From Bombiscardovia nodaiensis (GTDB taxonomy: Bacteria > Actinomycetota > Actinomycetes > Actinomycetales > Bifidobacteriaceae), in assembly GCA_033127725.1 (NCBI GenBank), contig AP026798.1, positions 2,108,001-2,172,000 on the forward strand: 64,000 nucleotides of DNA. Direction: 5' to 3'. This document shows, piece by piece, positions 55,012 through 63,207 of this stretch. The position numbers and the translations under genes are program-made. Position 1 is the stretch's first letter; every line of letters starts with the position of its first letter. The notes beneath the pieces were generated by a model. The model saw only the letters and a program-made list of their open reading frames with translations. It searched no databases and was not told the origin of the DNA.

Positions 55012-56268
55012 TCACAGTACGCAAGTGCGCACAAAATCTCGATACGTGCCGGCGGAGGGCTTGAGTGTTCTGGCGAATGTGCCGCTCGCGCGGTCCACTG
55101 AGCTCAGTCCGAAGTGGCGGTTGTAGGCGCTGACCCACTCGAAATTGTCGAGCAGGGACCAGTGGAAGTAGCCGTGGATGGGTAGGCCGTCGCGGACCAG
55201 GTCGGCGAGGGGCGGTAGGGCTTCCCTGATGAAGCGTGAGCGCACGCTGTCGTCGCTGGTGCACACGCCGTGTTCGGTGACGACGATTGGTAGGCCGGTG
55301 AGCTTGTGGATGTAGACGACTGCGCTGGCGAGGGACTGCGGGTAGAGCGCCTTGCCGGATTCGTTAATAGGGCGCGGATTGGGGCCGCTGGTTGAGGGCA
55401 CGAGGGGTCCGTCATCGCCCAGAATTTCGCGCTCGTAGTTTTGCACGCCAATGAAGTCGTCGCCTTGAATGGCGGGCAACCAGCGTTCGTAGCAGGCTTT
55501 GCGCCGGGCCTGGGCGAGTTCTTTGCCGCGTTCACTGACGTAGCTTTCGTCGGTTACAGCCAAGGAGAGGCCGACAGGGAGGTCGGAGCGCACTGAACGC
55601 ACCGCTTGAACGGCGGCTCGGTGGGCACGAATGTAGCCGGTTTCGAGCTCGGTGACTTCTTCGGGGATGACGATGCTGCCAGAGCGGTAGCGGGCGACTC
55701 CGGCTTCTTGGGAGGCGGCGTCGATGCAGGCGCGCTGGGCTTCGAAAGCCTGCCGGGGCATGCCGCCGGTGCTGAGAAGGCGGGGCAGGTCGGGCTCGTT
55801 CAGGGTGACGGCGAGGGTTACGCGGTCGCCGATGCGCCCGATGACGCGGCGGCAGTGGGCGGCGAAGAGGTCGGGCGCTTGTGGTGAGAGCCAGGCGGCT
55901 TGCTTGGCGAACCAGTGGGGGATGGCGAAGTGGCTGAGGGTGATGGCGGGTGCGAGGCCGCGCTCTAGGCAGCCGTCTACCATGCGCTCGTAGTGGTCAA
56001 GGGCGCTGCTGTCGATTTGGCCCTCTTCAGGCTCGATGCGGGCCCATTCGGTGGAGAAGCGGTAGGCGTTGAGGCCCATGCTGGCCACGAGATCAAGGTC
56101 ATCTTGCCACTGTTCCCAGCTGTTGCAGGCTGTGCCCGCTGGCTCGGGGAAGACGGTGGGGCGCACTTGCTCTAGGAAACTGATTTCGGAAGTGCTGTCG
56201 TTGCCGTCTACCTGGTGACCGGCTGTTGCGGCGCCCCAGAGGAAATGGTCGGGCCATGCTGCTGTCAT
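55012..56268 (-). CDS. glycoside hydrolase family 1 (beta-glucosidase-like)
   Basis: 418 residues from ATG 56268. It begins FLWGAATAGHQVDGND, the GH1 substrate-binding start. The acid/base Glu is in TLNEPD (about 157), and the nucleophile Glu is in VTEHGV (about 331), where most family members have TENG. Other motifs are YRFSTEWARIEP, GLAPAITLSHFAIPHWF, and HWSLLDNFEWVSAYNRHFGL. GH1 enzymes split beta-glucosides, beta-galactosides or their 6-phosphates. The exact sugar cannot be told, and no transporter is adjacent. No signal peptide, so it is cytoplasmic. Confidence 0.93.
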   Translation of the reverse strand: MTAAWPDHFLWGAATAGHQVDGNDSTSEISFLEQVRPTVFPEPAGTACNSWEQWQDDLDLVASMGLNAYRFSTEWARIEPEEGQIDSSALDHYERMVDGCLERGLAPAITLSHFAIPHWFAKQAAWLSPQAPDLFAAHCRRVIGRIGDRVTLAVTLNEPDLPRLLSTGGMPRQAFEAQRACIDAASQEAGVARYRSGSIVIPEEVTELETGYIRAHRAAVQAVRSVRSDLPVGLSLAVTDESYVSERGKELAQARRKACYERWLPAIQGDDFIGVQNYEREILGDDGPLVPSTSGPNPRPINESGKALYPQSLASAVVYIHKLTGLPIVVTEHGVCTSDDSVRSRFIREALPPLADLVRDGLPIHGYFHWSLLDNFEWVSAYNRHFGLSSVDRASGTFARTLKPSAGTYRDFVRTCVL

Positions 56269-56504
56269 TGTTCGCGCTCCCTTGCTCGATGGCGAATGCT
56301 CTCTGCTCCTTGTTCTACTGTAATCGAGTTGGGCAGCGGATTCGGGTGCCGGAGCGCGAATTGTCTGTGCAGATTCGCTGCTGGCGGGCGGAAGGCGGAC
56401 TGAAGGTAGGCCGGTGACGGACGGGCCGCGAGCTAAAAGAAGCGGCGCAACAGACGGACTGCGACGAGCGCAGATCTGCGGGCGGTAGCGTGCGTTGGGC
56501 GAAC

Positions 56505-56705
56505 TTACTCGTCGGTGAAGGCGAAGAGGGCTTCTACGGTGGTGTGGAAGACTTGGGCTAGGTCCATGGCGAGCTTGAGTGAGGGGTTGTAGCGGCCATT
56601 TTCCAGGCGAATAATGGTCTCGCGGCGCACGCCTACGCGGTCGGCCAGCTCGGTTTGGGTTATGCCCTGCGCCTGGCGAGCCTGCTTGAGGTTAGTTTTC
56701 AGCAT
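56505..56705 (-). CDS. XRE-family transcriptional regulator
   Basis: 66 residues, a single HTH_3 domain: NLKQARQAQGITQTELADRVGV, then RRETIIRLENGRYNPSLKLA and AQVFHTTVEALFAF. This compact class is regularly encoded with a small membrane protein, and here its start overlaps the end of the membrane gene by 14 nt. I infer that it represses the operon through the two palindromes at 57169-57202. Effector unknown. Confidence 0.88.
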   Translation of the reverse strand: MLKTNLKQARQAQGITQTELADRVGVRRETIIRLENGRYNPSLKLAMDLAQVFHTTVEALFAFTDE

Positions 56706-57135
56706 CGGGAGTGAGACCCTTCCAATTGCGCCATTCCAAAAAGATATAGCAGGCGTTCTGGAGCAGGGGAATGAGCATTAAAACGGCGATGATGGCAAAG
56801 TAGTTCAGGCGGGCCTCAACCCAATCTTGGCTGTTGAAGATGAGCAGCAGCCCCATAGCGAGCGCCGCAATAGAGGGAATCACAACTTTCAGCACTAGCT
56901 GACTGGCGGAGGCTTCGGTCATCGAAGTGGTCTCGTCTCGCCGGGCTTTGCCAGTGCGCAGGGCAGTCAGCGTGTGGCGCTGCGCTAAAATGCCGCCTAT
57001 GAGACCGGCTATGGCCAGGATTTCCAAGGGCAGCGAGGGCTGAACGTGAACGGCCATGGGCAGAATGCAGACAAAGCAAATCGCCGAAAATATCAGCTCG
57101 TTCAGCTTCAACTTATTAAATTCATCCTCAAACAT
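56692..57135 (-). CDS. four-helix membrane protein paired with an XRE regulator
   Basis: 147 residues with four hydrophobic segments (about 13-30, 35-50, 83-102 and 110-132), cytoplasmic loops rich in Arg/Lys (LRTGKARRDETTSM). It resembles the DUF2178-type or related membrane proteins that commonly precede small XRE regulators, but the domain assignment is not certain. The ATG at 57135 is preceded by GAGGAGG. The function is unknown. The pair may sense a membrane-active signal. Confidence 0.75.
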   Translation of the reverse strand: MFEDEFNKLKLNELIFSAICFVCILPMAVHVQPSLPLEILAIAGLIGGILAQRHTLTALRTGKARRDETTSMTEASASQLVLKVVIPSIAALAMGLLLIFNSQDWVEARLNYFAIIAVLMLIPLLQNACYIFLEWRNWKGLTPDAEN

Positions 57136-57168
57136 CCCAACCTCCTCAAATACCTACCAATACAAAAA

Positions 57169-57202
57169 GTGACTTATTTATCACCAGTGACAAATATATC
57201 AC
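57169..57202. promoter_or_regulatory. two adjacent palindromic operators GTGA-N8-TCAC
   Basis: GTGACTTATTTATCAC (57169-57184) and GTGACAAATATATCAC (57187-57202) are near-identical palindromes 18 bp apart, centre to centre. They lie 34-67 bp upstream of the membrane-protein start, over the likely -10 region, where an XRE repressor would act. Confidence 0.65.
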
Positions 57203-57244
57203 ATCTTTTATATCTCGCAAATCGTTGCAATTGCAGGCCTCTTG

Positions 57245-57260
57245 CACATTCGACCACATT
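57245..57260 (+). promoter_or_regulatory. CACATTCGAC-CACATT element between the XRE operon and mazEF
   Basis: CACATTCGACCACATT on the plus strand, identical to the core at the Tad and MATE loci. It lies about 90 bp upstream of mazE and 110 bp upstream of the divergent membrane gene. By orientation, which is constant at the other sites, it belongs to mazEF. Confidence 0.6.
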
Positions 57261-57348
57261 GCCCAGAAAAGATGCGATAGGCAGGCACACGCGCCTAGGG
57301 TTATAAGCAGGACAAGATGCAAGTCGAACGCACAGATGGGATATACTT

Positions 57349-57663
57349 ATGGATATACTAATGAAAACAGATATGCAGAAAGCGACGGAACATATGCCAA
57401 CCGTAACGGTCTCCTCTTGGGGCAACAGCGAGGGCATTCGCCTGCCCAAGAGCCTACGGGAACAAGCCGGAATTGGGGCCGGTTCCCTGCTCGACGCCGC
57501 AGTTGTAGACGGGTCAATCGTGCTCACCCCGCTCCAGGAGCAGTCTCGTTCAGTTGGGCAATATACCGTTCCCACGATCCAAGCCCTGTTCGCTGACTAT
57601 GAGGGTTCCTTCACTAGCCAAGAATGGGACACTGGTGCGCCTGCGGGCCTGGAGAGCATCTGA
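57349..57663 (+). CDS. mazE: MazE-like AbrB-type antitoxin
   Basis: 104 residues from ATG 57349; ATGs at 57361, 57373 and 57394 are alternatives, the last giving MPTVTVSSWGNSEGIRLPKS directly. The SpoVT/AbrB swapped-hairpin DNA-binding domain is clear (WGNSEGIRLPKSL, GIGAGSLLDAAV, GSIVLTPL). The C-terminal QALFADYEGSFTSQEWDTG is the toxin-binding segment. Its TGA overlaps the mazF ATG. A 12-bp tandem repeat GGATATACT(T/A)AT spans the start region and includes two TATACT boxes, so the promoter may overlap the first codons. Confidence 0.88.
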   Translation: MDILMKTDMQKATEHMPTVTVSSWGNSEGIRLPKSLREQAGIGAGSLLDAAVVDGSIVLTPLQEQSRSVGQYTVPTIQALFADYEGSFTSQEWDTGAPAGLESI

Positions 57664-58013
57664 TGAACTTCCAGCGAGGCGATCTTATCGAGCTCGACCT
57701 TTCCCCCTCAAGAGGCCACGAGCAGACCAAGCGCAGATACGTTGTAGTACTGAGCAACGACGACTTCAACCGCCGTTGTAACCTGCGAATCGTGTGCCCT
57801 ATCAGCAGCACCGATGCCAGCTTTCCTCTTCACATCAAGATTGACGGAGCAGTCAGTGACCCCGCAGGCTACCCGTCCTCCATCACCGGTTTCGCGCAGA
57901 TAGAGCAAGTCAAATCGCTCGATTTAGACGCGCGCGACGCAGAATACGCAGGAAAAATAGCGCCCAGCAAAGTCAAACGAATGACCGAGCTCCTACTAGC
58001 CTGCCTATTGTGA
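57663..58013 (+). CDS. mazF: MazF/PemK endoribonuclease toxin
   Basis: 116 residues from ATG 57663, one base overlapping the mazE stop (TGATG). MazF fold motifs are FQRGDLIELDLSPSRGHEQ, KRRYVVVLSNDDFN, RIVCPISST, and SSITGFAQIEQVKSLD. The conserved Arg and Ser/Thr of the active site are present. MazF cuts mRNA at short sequences. The frame is open 39 bases upstream but that is not coding. With mazE it forms a type II toxin-antitoxin module. Confidence 0.92.
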   Translation: MNFQRGDLIELDLSPSRGHEQTKRRYVVVLSNDDFNRRCNLRIVCPISSTDASFPLHIKIDGAVSDPAGYPSSITGFAQIEQVKSLDLDARDAEYAGKIAPSKVKRMTELLLACLL

Positions 58014-58057
58014 GTGAACAGGATTCTTCTGCACCGTGCACACAAAAGCAGCGAAAT

Positions 58058-58095
58058 GTTATACAATAGATGTACAGACGTTGATTTTGTATAAC
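58058..58095. promoter_or_regulatory. operator palindrome of the dinJ-yafQ module
   Basis: Perfect 9-bp arms GTTATACAA (58058-58066) and TTGTATAAC (58087-58095), 29 bp centre to centre, just upstream of dinJ. Each arm contains a TATACA-like -10 sequence. It is likely bound by the DinJ-YafQ complex. Confidence 0.65.
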
Positions 58096-58131
58096 TATTG
58101 AATGACGTTACTTGGCAAAGTGAGGAATATT

Positions 58132-58491
58132 ATGGTACAGGTTACTATCCGCGTGAGCGCCGCAGACAAGGTACGCGCCAGCCACATCGTCGAAGAACTC
58201 GGTCTCGACCTCTCCTCCGTCACTCGCGCCTTCTACAAGCAAATCATTAGAGAACGCCGCATCCCGCTCGATCTCTCCTACGACGACCCAGAGCCCACGG
58301 CCGAGACCTTACAGGCCCTACGCGAAGCCGATGAAATGATAGCGAACGGCACCGGGATCAAATACGACACCCCTGAGGAAGCTATGCAGGCTATCTTTGA
58401 CGAGGACGACCGGGAACAGGCTGCGAAACAGCAAGAAAGACAAAACCATGCTGAAAGTGGTACTAGCTCCGACATACATTCGAGACGTTAA
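58132..58491 (+). CDS. dinJ: RelB/DinJ family antitoxin
   Basis: 119 residues from ATG 58132 with GTGAGGAA upstream; ATG 58102 would add ten. The N-terminal ribbon-helix-helix is VTIRVSAADKVRASHIVEEL followed by GLDLSSVTRAFYKQIIRERRIP, the standard RelB/DinJ pattern. The C-terminal half (EALREADEMIANGTGIKYD and an acidic tail) binds the toxin. It overlaps yafQ by 44 nt. It represses its own promoter by family rule. Confidence 0.88.
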   Translation: MVQVTIRVSAADKVRASHIVEELGLDLSSVTRAFYKQIIRERRIPLDLSYDDPEPTAETLQALREADEMIANGTGIKYDTPEEAMQAIFDEDDREQAAKQQERQNHAESGTSSDIHSRR

Positions 58492-58741
58492 GAAACTCCG
58501 GCGTAACCACGCTAATATACAGCCGCTTCTGGAAGTTACACATCTCGTTGCCACCGACACCGTTGTGTCAAAGGCCATCCTCAAGCAGCGGCACAAAGCC
58601 CATGCGCTCCAGGGCAAGCAATACTCGGGCGCATACGAGTGCCACGTAGCCAATGCCGGCGACTGGCTCCTGGTGTGGAGGCGGTTGCCGGACGCGGTTG
58701 TTTTACTGCGCACCGGGAAACATGATCAAGTTTTTCAGTAG
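58448..58741 (+). CDS. yafQ: YafQ-type mRNA interferase toxin
   Basis: 97 residues from ATG 58448; the frame opens earlier at 58397. RelE-superfamily YafQ motifs are APTYIRDVKKLRRNHANI, KQRHKAHALQGKQYSGAYECHV, and GDWLLVWRRLPDAVVLLRTGKH. The last contains the catalytic-site His and the family ending HDQVF. YafQ cleaves mRNA on the ribosome. It forms a second toxin-antitoxin module directly after mazEF. Confidence 0.9.
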   Translation: MLKVVLAPTYIRDVKKLRRNHANIQPLLEVTHLVATDTVVSKAILKQRHKAHALQGKQYSGAYECHVANAGDWLLVWRRLPDAVVLLRTGKHDQVFQ

Positions 58742-58783
58742 CAATCTGCTAGCGCGGGGGCGTAACCGAACTCAGGGGGCAGC

Positions 58784-59590
58784 TTAGCGGGGGCGGGTGG
58801 CGGCTACTTGGCGGGCTTGGTTGGCTACATAGTCTAGGGTGGAGAGCTCGGTAGCTCCGGGGGCTGAGGCGGGGTCGAAGGCGCCCTGACCGTAACGGCG
58901 CTCTACGGCGGTACGGATTAGAAAGTCGGAGATTGCGGGATTTTTCGGCAGGAGCGAGCCGTGCAGGTAGGTGCCAATCACGTTGCCTACGCGCGCGCCC
59001 TCGGTGCGATCCTCGCCGTTGTTGCCGCACCCGTCCGCATCCACGCGCCCCAGGGGCTCCACGCCGGAGTCAAGGAAGGTCTGGCCGGAGTGGTTCTCGT
59101 AGCCAATCGCATCGCCAAAGTCGGCCGTGTGCTCCACCAGGTTCCCAATCATGCGCACCGGGCGGCCCAGGCTGTATGAGGGAATAATGCCGATGCCGTC
59201 GAGCCTGTCGCCGTCAATCGTCTCAAAATAGTTGCCGAAAAGCTGGTAGAGCCCGCAGACCATGAGCATGGGCAGGCCGTCCGCAGCCAGCGAGCGCAAG
59301 GTGTCTGCACGCTTGAAAAGGTCATCTATAATTTTGCTCTGGCCGTGGTCTTGCCCGCCGCCGCCCAAGACCACGTCGACCTGCTCAGGCCAAGTATCGC
59401 CTTGGTTTATCATATGTACCCTGGGCTGGAAACCATACAAATTCAAGCGTCTGGTGAGCGCCAGCACGTTGCCTGAGTCCCCATAAATGTTCATATCTCG
59501 CGGATAGAGGGAGACCACATCAATGACTTTGCCAACTATTGGGGCGCCCGCTGCACCCGCCTGCGCTTTCCCTGCTAGCTCTTGCACCAT
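58784..59590 (-). CDS. gatD: lipid II isoglutaminyl synthase, glutaminase subunit GatD
   Basis: 268 residues from ATG 59590, preceded by GAGGAGG 8 nt upstream. A TTG at 59743, also with AAGGAG and only 13 nt after the murT stop, would add 51 residues. The class I amidotransferase domain shows VDVVLGGGGQDHGQSK, the nucleophile MVCGLYQLFG (Cys about 111), and GTYLHGSLLPKN with the catalytic His about 211. GatD supplies ammonia to MurT for amidating the D-Glu of lipid II. The murT-gatD pair downstream of dnaB is typical of bifidobacteria and needed for peptidoglycan crosslinking in many Gram-positives. Confidence 0.93.
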   Translation of the reverse strand: MVQELAGKAQAGAAGAPIVGKVIDVVSLYPRDMNIYGDSGNVLALTRRLNLYGFQPRVHMINQGDTWPEQVDVVLGGGGQDHGQSKIIDDLFKRADTLRSLAADGLPMLMVCGLYQLFGNYFETIDGDRLDGIGIIPSYSLGRPVRMIGNLVEHTADFGDAIGYENHSGQTFLDSGVEPLGRVDADGCGNNGEDRTEGARVGNVIGTYLHGSLLPKNPAISDFLIRTAVERRYGQGAFDPASAPGATELSTLDYVANQARQVAATRPR

Positions 59591-59755
59591 CTCGCCGCCC
59601 TCCTCAGTCGGAGCCGATTGCCCTTTATCGATACCTGACGTTCGTACATATCTAACGCCCGCCAAGCAATATTCCTTGTTCGTACTCAACCGTTTCTGCT
59701 GCCAGTTTCTTCCCGCACGCGCCACCTGCGCTGTCAGTGGCAACCGCGGCGCTCC

Positions 59756-61312
59756 TTACGCTCCCACGCCCGCGTCCGCCACCTGCGTGATCTTGCCCAG
59801 CTCAGCCCGCAGCCGCAGCATGGCCGTATAGGTGCAGTAGATGCGCTTAGGCCGCCCCGGGTGCGCGCCCACGAACTGCCGCAGGGCCGCCTCCAGGTCA
59901 GACTCAGTTGCCGCGACAGGCACCTGGTCGTAATCCAGGCGGAGGGCCATATCGTAGGCCCTCGTGCCCGAAACCATGGCCACGCCCTCGGCTCGCAGGG
60001 AGGAAAAATCTACGTCCCACAGCCAACTCATGTCGCGCCCGTCCGCGTACTCGTCACGAATGGCAATCATCGTATCGTTGCCCGCGGGCTCGAAGGATGC
60101 CAGAGCCAGCCGGAAACCCATGGGGTTTTTCACCAGCACCAGCTCAATCGGCGCACCCCGGTAGGAGATGACCTCTCCCCGCCCAAAAGCCGGCGTCACC
60201 TGCGAGAGCGCTTGCATCAGCTCTTGGTCGTTAATGGGCTCCAAGGGCTGCCCACCCGTCTGAGTCTGCCGCTGGGAAGCCTTGGAATGCTGCCAATCAG
60301 CCAACACCGCCCGGACCAGGGTCAGGGCCGCTGCCGCGTTGTACAGGTTGTAGATGCCCTCAAGTTTGACCTGGCTCTCCCGGCGCTGCCCGTCTATCTG
60401 GAAGCTCGCCCGGTGGTCGCCGACCGCCTCCAAGACCACGTCCGCCGGGAGCTCATGTTCAGGCCGGACTTGCGTGCGCTCGTCAGCCTGCCCAGACACC
60501 GCCGATGCCTCGCCCTCGCCCCCGCCCTTCAGAACAGCACCGCTAGCGCCGAGATTGACCTGATCATTCTCGTGCATCTCGTCGTCGGAGGGGAAGTAGG
60601 AGAGCAGGTCGTCAGCCAATCCAAAGTAGCGCACTTGCGTGCCTGCCGGAGCCAGGCTAGCCAGGCGGGCGATGCGCGAATCCTCGCGGTTCAAGACCAG
60701 CGTACCGTCCGTAGCCGCAGCCACAGACCCTAGGAGGTTGGCCGTGTTGTCAATTTCGCCGAAGCGGTCCAGCTGGTCGCGCATCACGTTGAGCAGGAGG
60801 GCATAGCGCGGGCGCACCTGGTGGGCAAAGTGCACCGCATAGGCTTCATCCAGCTCCAAAACGGCCACATCCGCATCCAGTCGCCCCCGCCGAGCGCCCG
60901 AATCCTTCGAGCTCAGCTCGCTCACCAGCGCCGAGACCACGCCGCGAGTAAAGTTGGAGCCAGTCGGGTTAGTAAACACCTTGAGCCCCAAGGATTGCAG
61001 CATAGAAGCCACCATCCGGGTCGTGGTCGTTTTGCCGTTCGTGCCCGAGATAAGCACTACGCCGCCCGGGAGCTGACCCAGGGTGCGCGCCAGAAAAGTA
61101 GGGTCCAGACGCTCCACCACGCGCCCAGGCAGGGCCGAACCGCCGTGGTGGGTCAAGCGGGAGAGCGCGCGAGCTAGCCTGCCCGCCGGAAGAGCCACGA
61201 AAGCGTACCAGGGACGCCGGGCCGCTGCCTGCTCCCGACTAGGGTCAGCAGGGCCGCCTCCGCCTCCGCTCCCGCTCTCATACGGTTCAGACTGATACTT
61301 CGCCACGCTCAC
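59756..61312 (-). CDS. murT: lipid II isoglutaminyl synthase, Mur ligase subunit MurT
   Basis: 518 residues from GTG 61312, whose GTGA overlaps the dnaB stop. It shows the Mur ligase ATP loop ISGTNGKTTTTRMVASML (about 90), LDEAYAVHFAHQVRPRYALLLN, NREDSRIARLA, and the MurT C-terminal domain (VKNPMGFRLALASF, DGRDMSWLWDVDF, VSGTRAYDMALRL). The four-Cys zinc ribbon of many MurT proteins is not evident, and in its place is an acidic, Gly-rich insert near residue 250. It acts with GatD on lipid II. Confidence 0.93.
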   Translation of the reverse strand: MSVAKYQSEPYESGSGGGGGPADPSREQAAARRPWYAFVALPAGRLARALSRLTHHGGSALPGRVVERLDPTFLARTLGQLPGGVVLISGTNGKTTTTRMVASMLQSLGLKVFTNPTGSNFTRGVVSALVSELSSKDSGARRGRLDADVAVLELDEAYAVHFAHQVRPRYALLLNVMRDQLDRFGEIDNTANLLGSVAAATDGTLVLNREDSRIARLASLAPAGTQVRYFGLADDLLSYFPSDDEMHENDQVNLGASGAVLKGGGEGEASAVSGQADERTQVRPEHELPADVVLEAVGDHRASFQIDGQRRESQVKLEGIYNLYNAAAALTLVRAVLADWQHSKASQRQTQTGGQPLEPINDQELMQALSQVTPAFGRGEVISYRGAPIELVLVKNPMGFRLALASFEPAGNDTMIAIRDEYADGRDMSWLWDVDFSSLRAEGVAMVSGTRAYDMALRLDYDQVPVAATESDLEAALRQFVGAHPGRPKRIYCTYTAMLRLRAELGKITQVADAGVGA

Positions 61313-62721
61313 ACGCCCCCCTGCTGGTCTTGCGGCATAGAGACAAACTTGGATTTCTCGCCGATGAAGAGGAGGTTGAAGGTGTCGGTGGGGCCGTTGC
61401 GGTGCTTAGCCAAGATAATATCCGCCTCGCCGGGTCGGTCCTCTTTGTCGTAGAAATCAGGGCGGTTGACCAGAAAGACCACGTCCGCGTCCTGCTCGAT
61501 AGAGCCGGATTCACGCAAGTCGGAGAGCATAGGCTTCTTGTCGTTGCGAGCTTCGGGGCCGCGGTTGAGCTGGCTCAGGGCCACCACCGGCACCTCTAGC
61601 TCCTTGGCCAAGAGCTTGAGGGCGCGCGAAAACTCGGAGACCTCTTGCTGGCGCGACTCCACCTGCTTGCCTGAGCTCATGAGCTGGAGGTAGTCGATGA
61701 CGACCAGTTTCAAATCGTTGGTCTGCTTGAGGCGGCGGCACTTGGCGCGGATCTCCATGAGGCTCATGTTTGGCGAATCGTCGATGAAGAGCGGGGCGCC
61801 TTGGAGCTTGCTCCAGAAGTTGTTGAGCACCTTCCAGCGGTCGGAGGTGATGTCGTCAGCCCGGCGCAGGGCCACCAGAGGAATGTCGGTTTCGGCCGAA
61901 ATAATACGCTGCGCGAGCTCGTTTTTGCTCATCTCCAGGGAGAAAATCACGGTGGTCATGTTGTTGTGGAGGGCGGCCGCGCGAGCGAAGTCAACGCCCA
62001 GGGTGGACTTGCCCATGGCCGGGCGGCCAGCCACCACAATCATCTGGCCGGGCTGGAGGCCCTGGGTCACGTCGTCGATGGACTGGAAGCCTGTGGGCAC
62101 ACCTTTCTCTAGCTCACCATTCTGCATTTTGTCGAGCTGTTCGAGCGTGTCCTGCACCACCGGACCGATGGCTTCGTAGTCTTGGCGAACCTTGCCTACG
62201 CTCATCTCGTAGACCTCGGCCTGGGCCAGGTTCACAATGTCCTCCGCCTGGGAACCCTGTGCGGAGTAGCCCAGCTGGGCGATCTTGGTGCCGGCCGCAA
62301 TCACGTTGCGCAGGATGGCCCGCTGGTGGACAATGTCGGCATAATAGGTGGCGTTCGCTGCCGTAGGGACCGATGCTACGAGCGAGTGCAGGTAGTCGGT
62401 GCCGCCCACCTTCTCCAGGTCCCCGTCTTTTAAGAGCTGGTTGGCCACGAGTACGGCATCGACCGGCTGGGAGGAGGCGAAGAGCGTAATAACGGCCTGG
62501 TAAATCGTCTGATGCTTGGGCTGGTAAAAGTCGGTCACGTCAATCATCTGCGAGACCTCGCCGATAGCGTCCTTGCTCATCAACATACCGCCCAAGACTG
62601 CCATTTCGGCGTCGTCGTCGTGCGGGGGAACGCGGTCGAAGAGCATGTCGCGGGAGTTCGACTGCCCGCTGCCACCCTCGCGCTCGGGGTGAGAAAAATC
62701 CGTTAACCGATCTGTAGCCAT
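61309..62721 (-). CDS. dnaB: replicative DNA helicase DnaB
   Basis: 470 residues. The N-terminal DnaB domain is RVPPHDDDAEMAVLGGMLMSKD. The RecA-like helicase core has Walker A GRPAMGKSTLGVDFA (about 235), FSLEMSKNELAQRI, KLVVIDYLQLMSS, and the arginine-finger region VVALSQLNRGPEARNDKKP. No intein is present. It is the first gene of the dnaB-murT-gatD operon. Its upstream region has four DnaA boxes. Confidence 0.97.
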   Translation of the reverse strand: MATDRLTDFSHPEREGGSGQSNSRDMLFDRVPPHDDDAEMAVLGGMLMSKDAIGEVSQMIDVTDFYQPKHQTIYQAVITLFASSQPVDAVLVANQLLKDGDLEKVGGTDYLHSLVASVPTAANATYYADIVHQRAILRNVIAAGTKIAQLGYSAQGSQAEDIVNLAQAEVYEMSVGKVRQDYEAIGPVVQDTLEQLDKMQNGELEKGVPTGFQSIDDVTQGLQPGQMIVVAGRPAMGKSTLGVDFARAAALHNNMTTVIFSLEMSKNELAQRIISAETDIPLVALRRADDITSDRWKVLNNFWSKLQGAPLFIDDSPNMSLMEIRAKCRRLKQTNDLKLVVIDYLQLMSSGKQVESRQQEVSEFSRALKLLAKELEVPVVALSQLNRGPEARNDKKPMLSDLRESGSIEQDADVVFLVNRPDFYDKEDRPGEADIILAKHRNGPTDTFNLLFIGEKSKFVSMPQDQQGGV

Positions 62722-62857
62722 ATAGATGATTCTATGGCCCGGCCCCTATCTTGCGGGCCTCACTTGCGCTTATCTGCGACAAGTCTTAACAGGTCGTTTC
62801 GCTGCTGAGCTAGTAGCAGAAGTACATCATTTCTCCACATTTCTATGCGTGTCACGA

Positions 62858-62961
62858 TGTGGATAAGGTTTAGTGCGAATTGTCGCTTTCTATGTGGATA
62901 AAATAAAAAGTTATCCACATTTTAGGCGTGTCGTAGAGGAAAACTCACTGACTTATCCACA
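62858..62961. promoter_or_regulatory. cluster of four perfect DnaA boxes upstream of dnaB
   Basis: TGTGGATAA at 62858-62866 and 62893-62901, and TTATCCACA at 62911-62919 and 62953-62961, all exact consensus boxes, within 104 bp. An A+T-rich stretch separates the middle pair. The cluster sits in the 486-bp gap between divergent dnaB and the MATE gene, which otherwise holds only the CACATT elements. Confidence 0.8.
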
Positions 62962-63094
62962 CGATGGGTATAACTATGTGCAAAACTTGGGGATAGACAT
63001 GGGAGCAAGTTGAAGCCGCTTGCGCATATAGGACTCCTATGATACCGACCAATAAGCCTTCACATTCGGCTACCGGCAATCCTCACCCGCAGTC

Positions 63095-63128
63095 CACATT
63101 CGACCACAGGCCCACATTCGACCACATT
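63095..63128 (+). promoter_or_regulatory. tandem CACATTCGAC elements upstream of the MATE gene
   Basis: CACATTCGACCACAGG at 63095-63110 and CACATTCGACCACATT at 63113-63128, with a further CACATTCGG at 63061. They end 80 bp before the MATE start codon, in the same orientation to the gene as at the Tad and mazEF sites. Confidence 0.6.
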
Positions 63129-63207
63129 CACCCTTGGCCTACCCGCTGCCACCCATCTTCGGTAGAATCGAGGCAGCGCATCAGAGCGAACCAGGGAACA
63201 GAGGACC

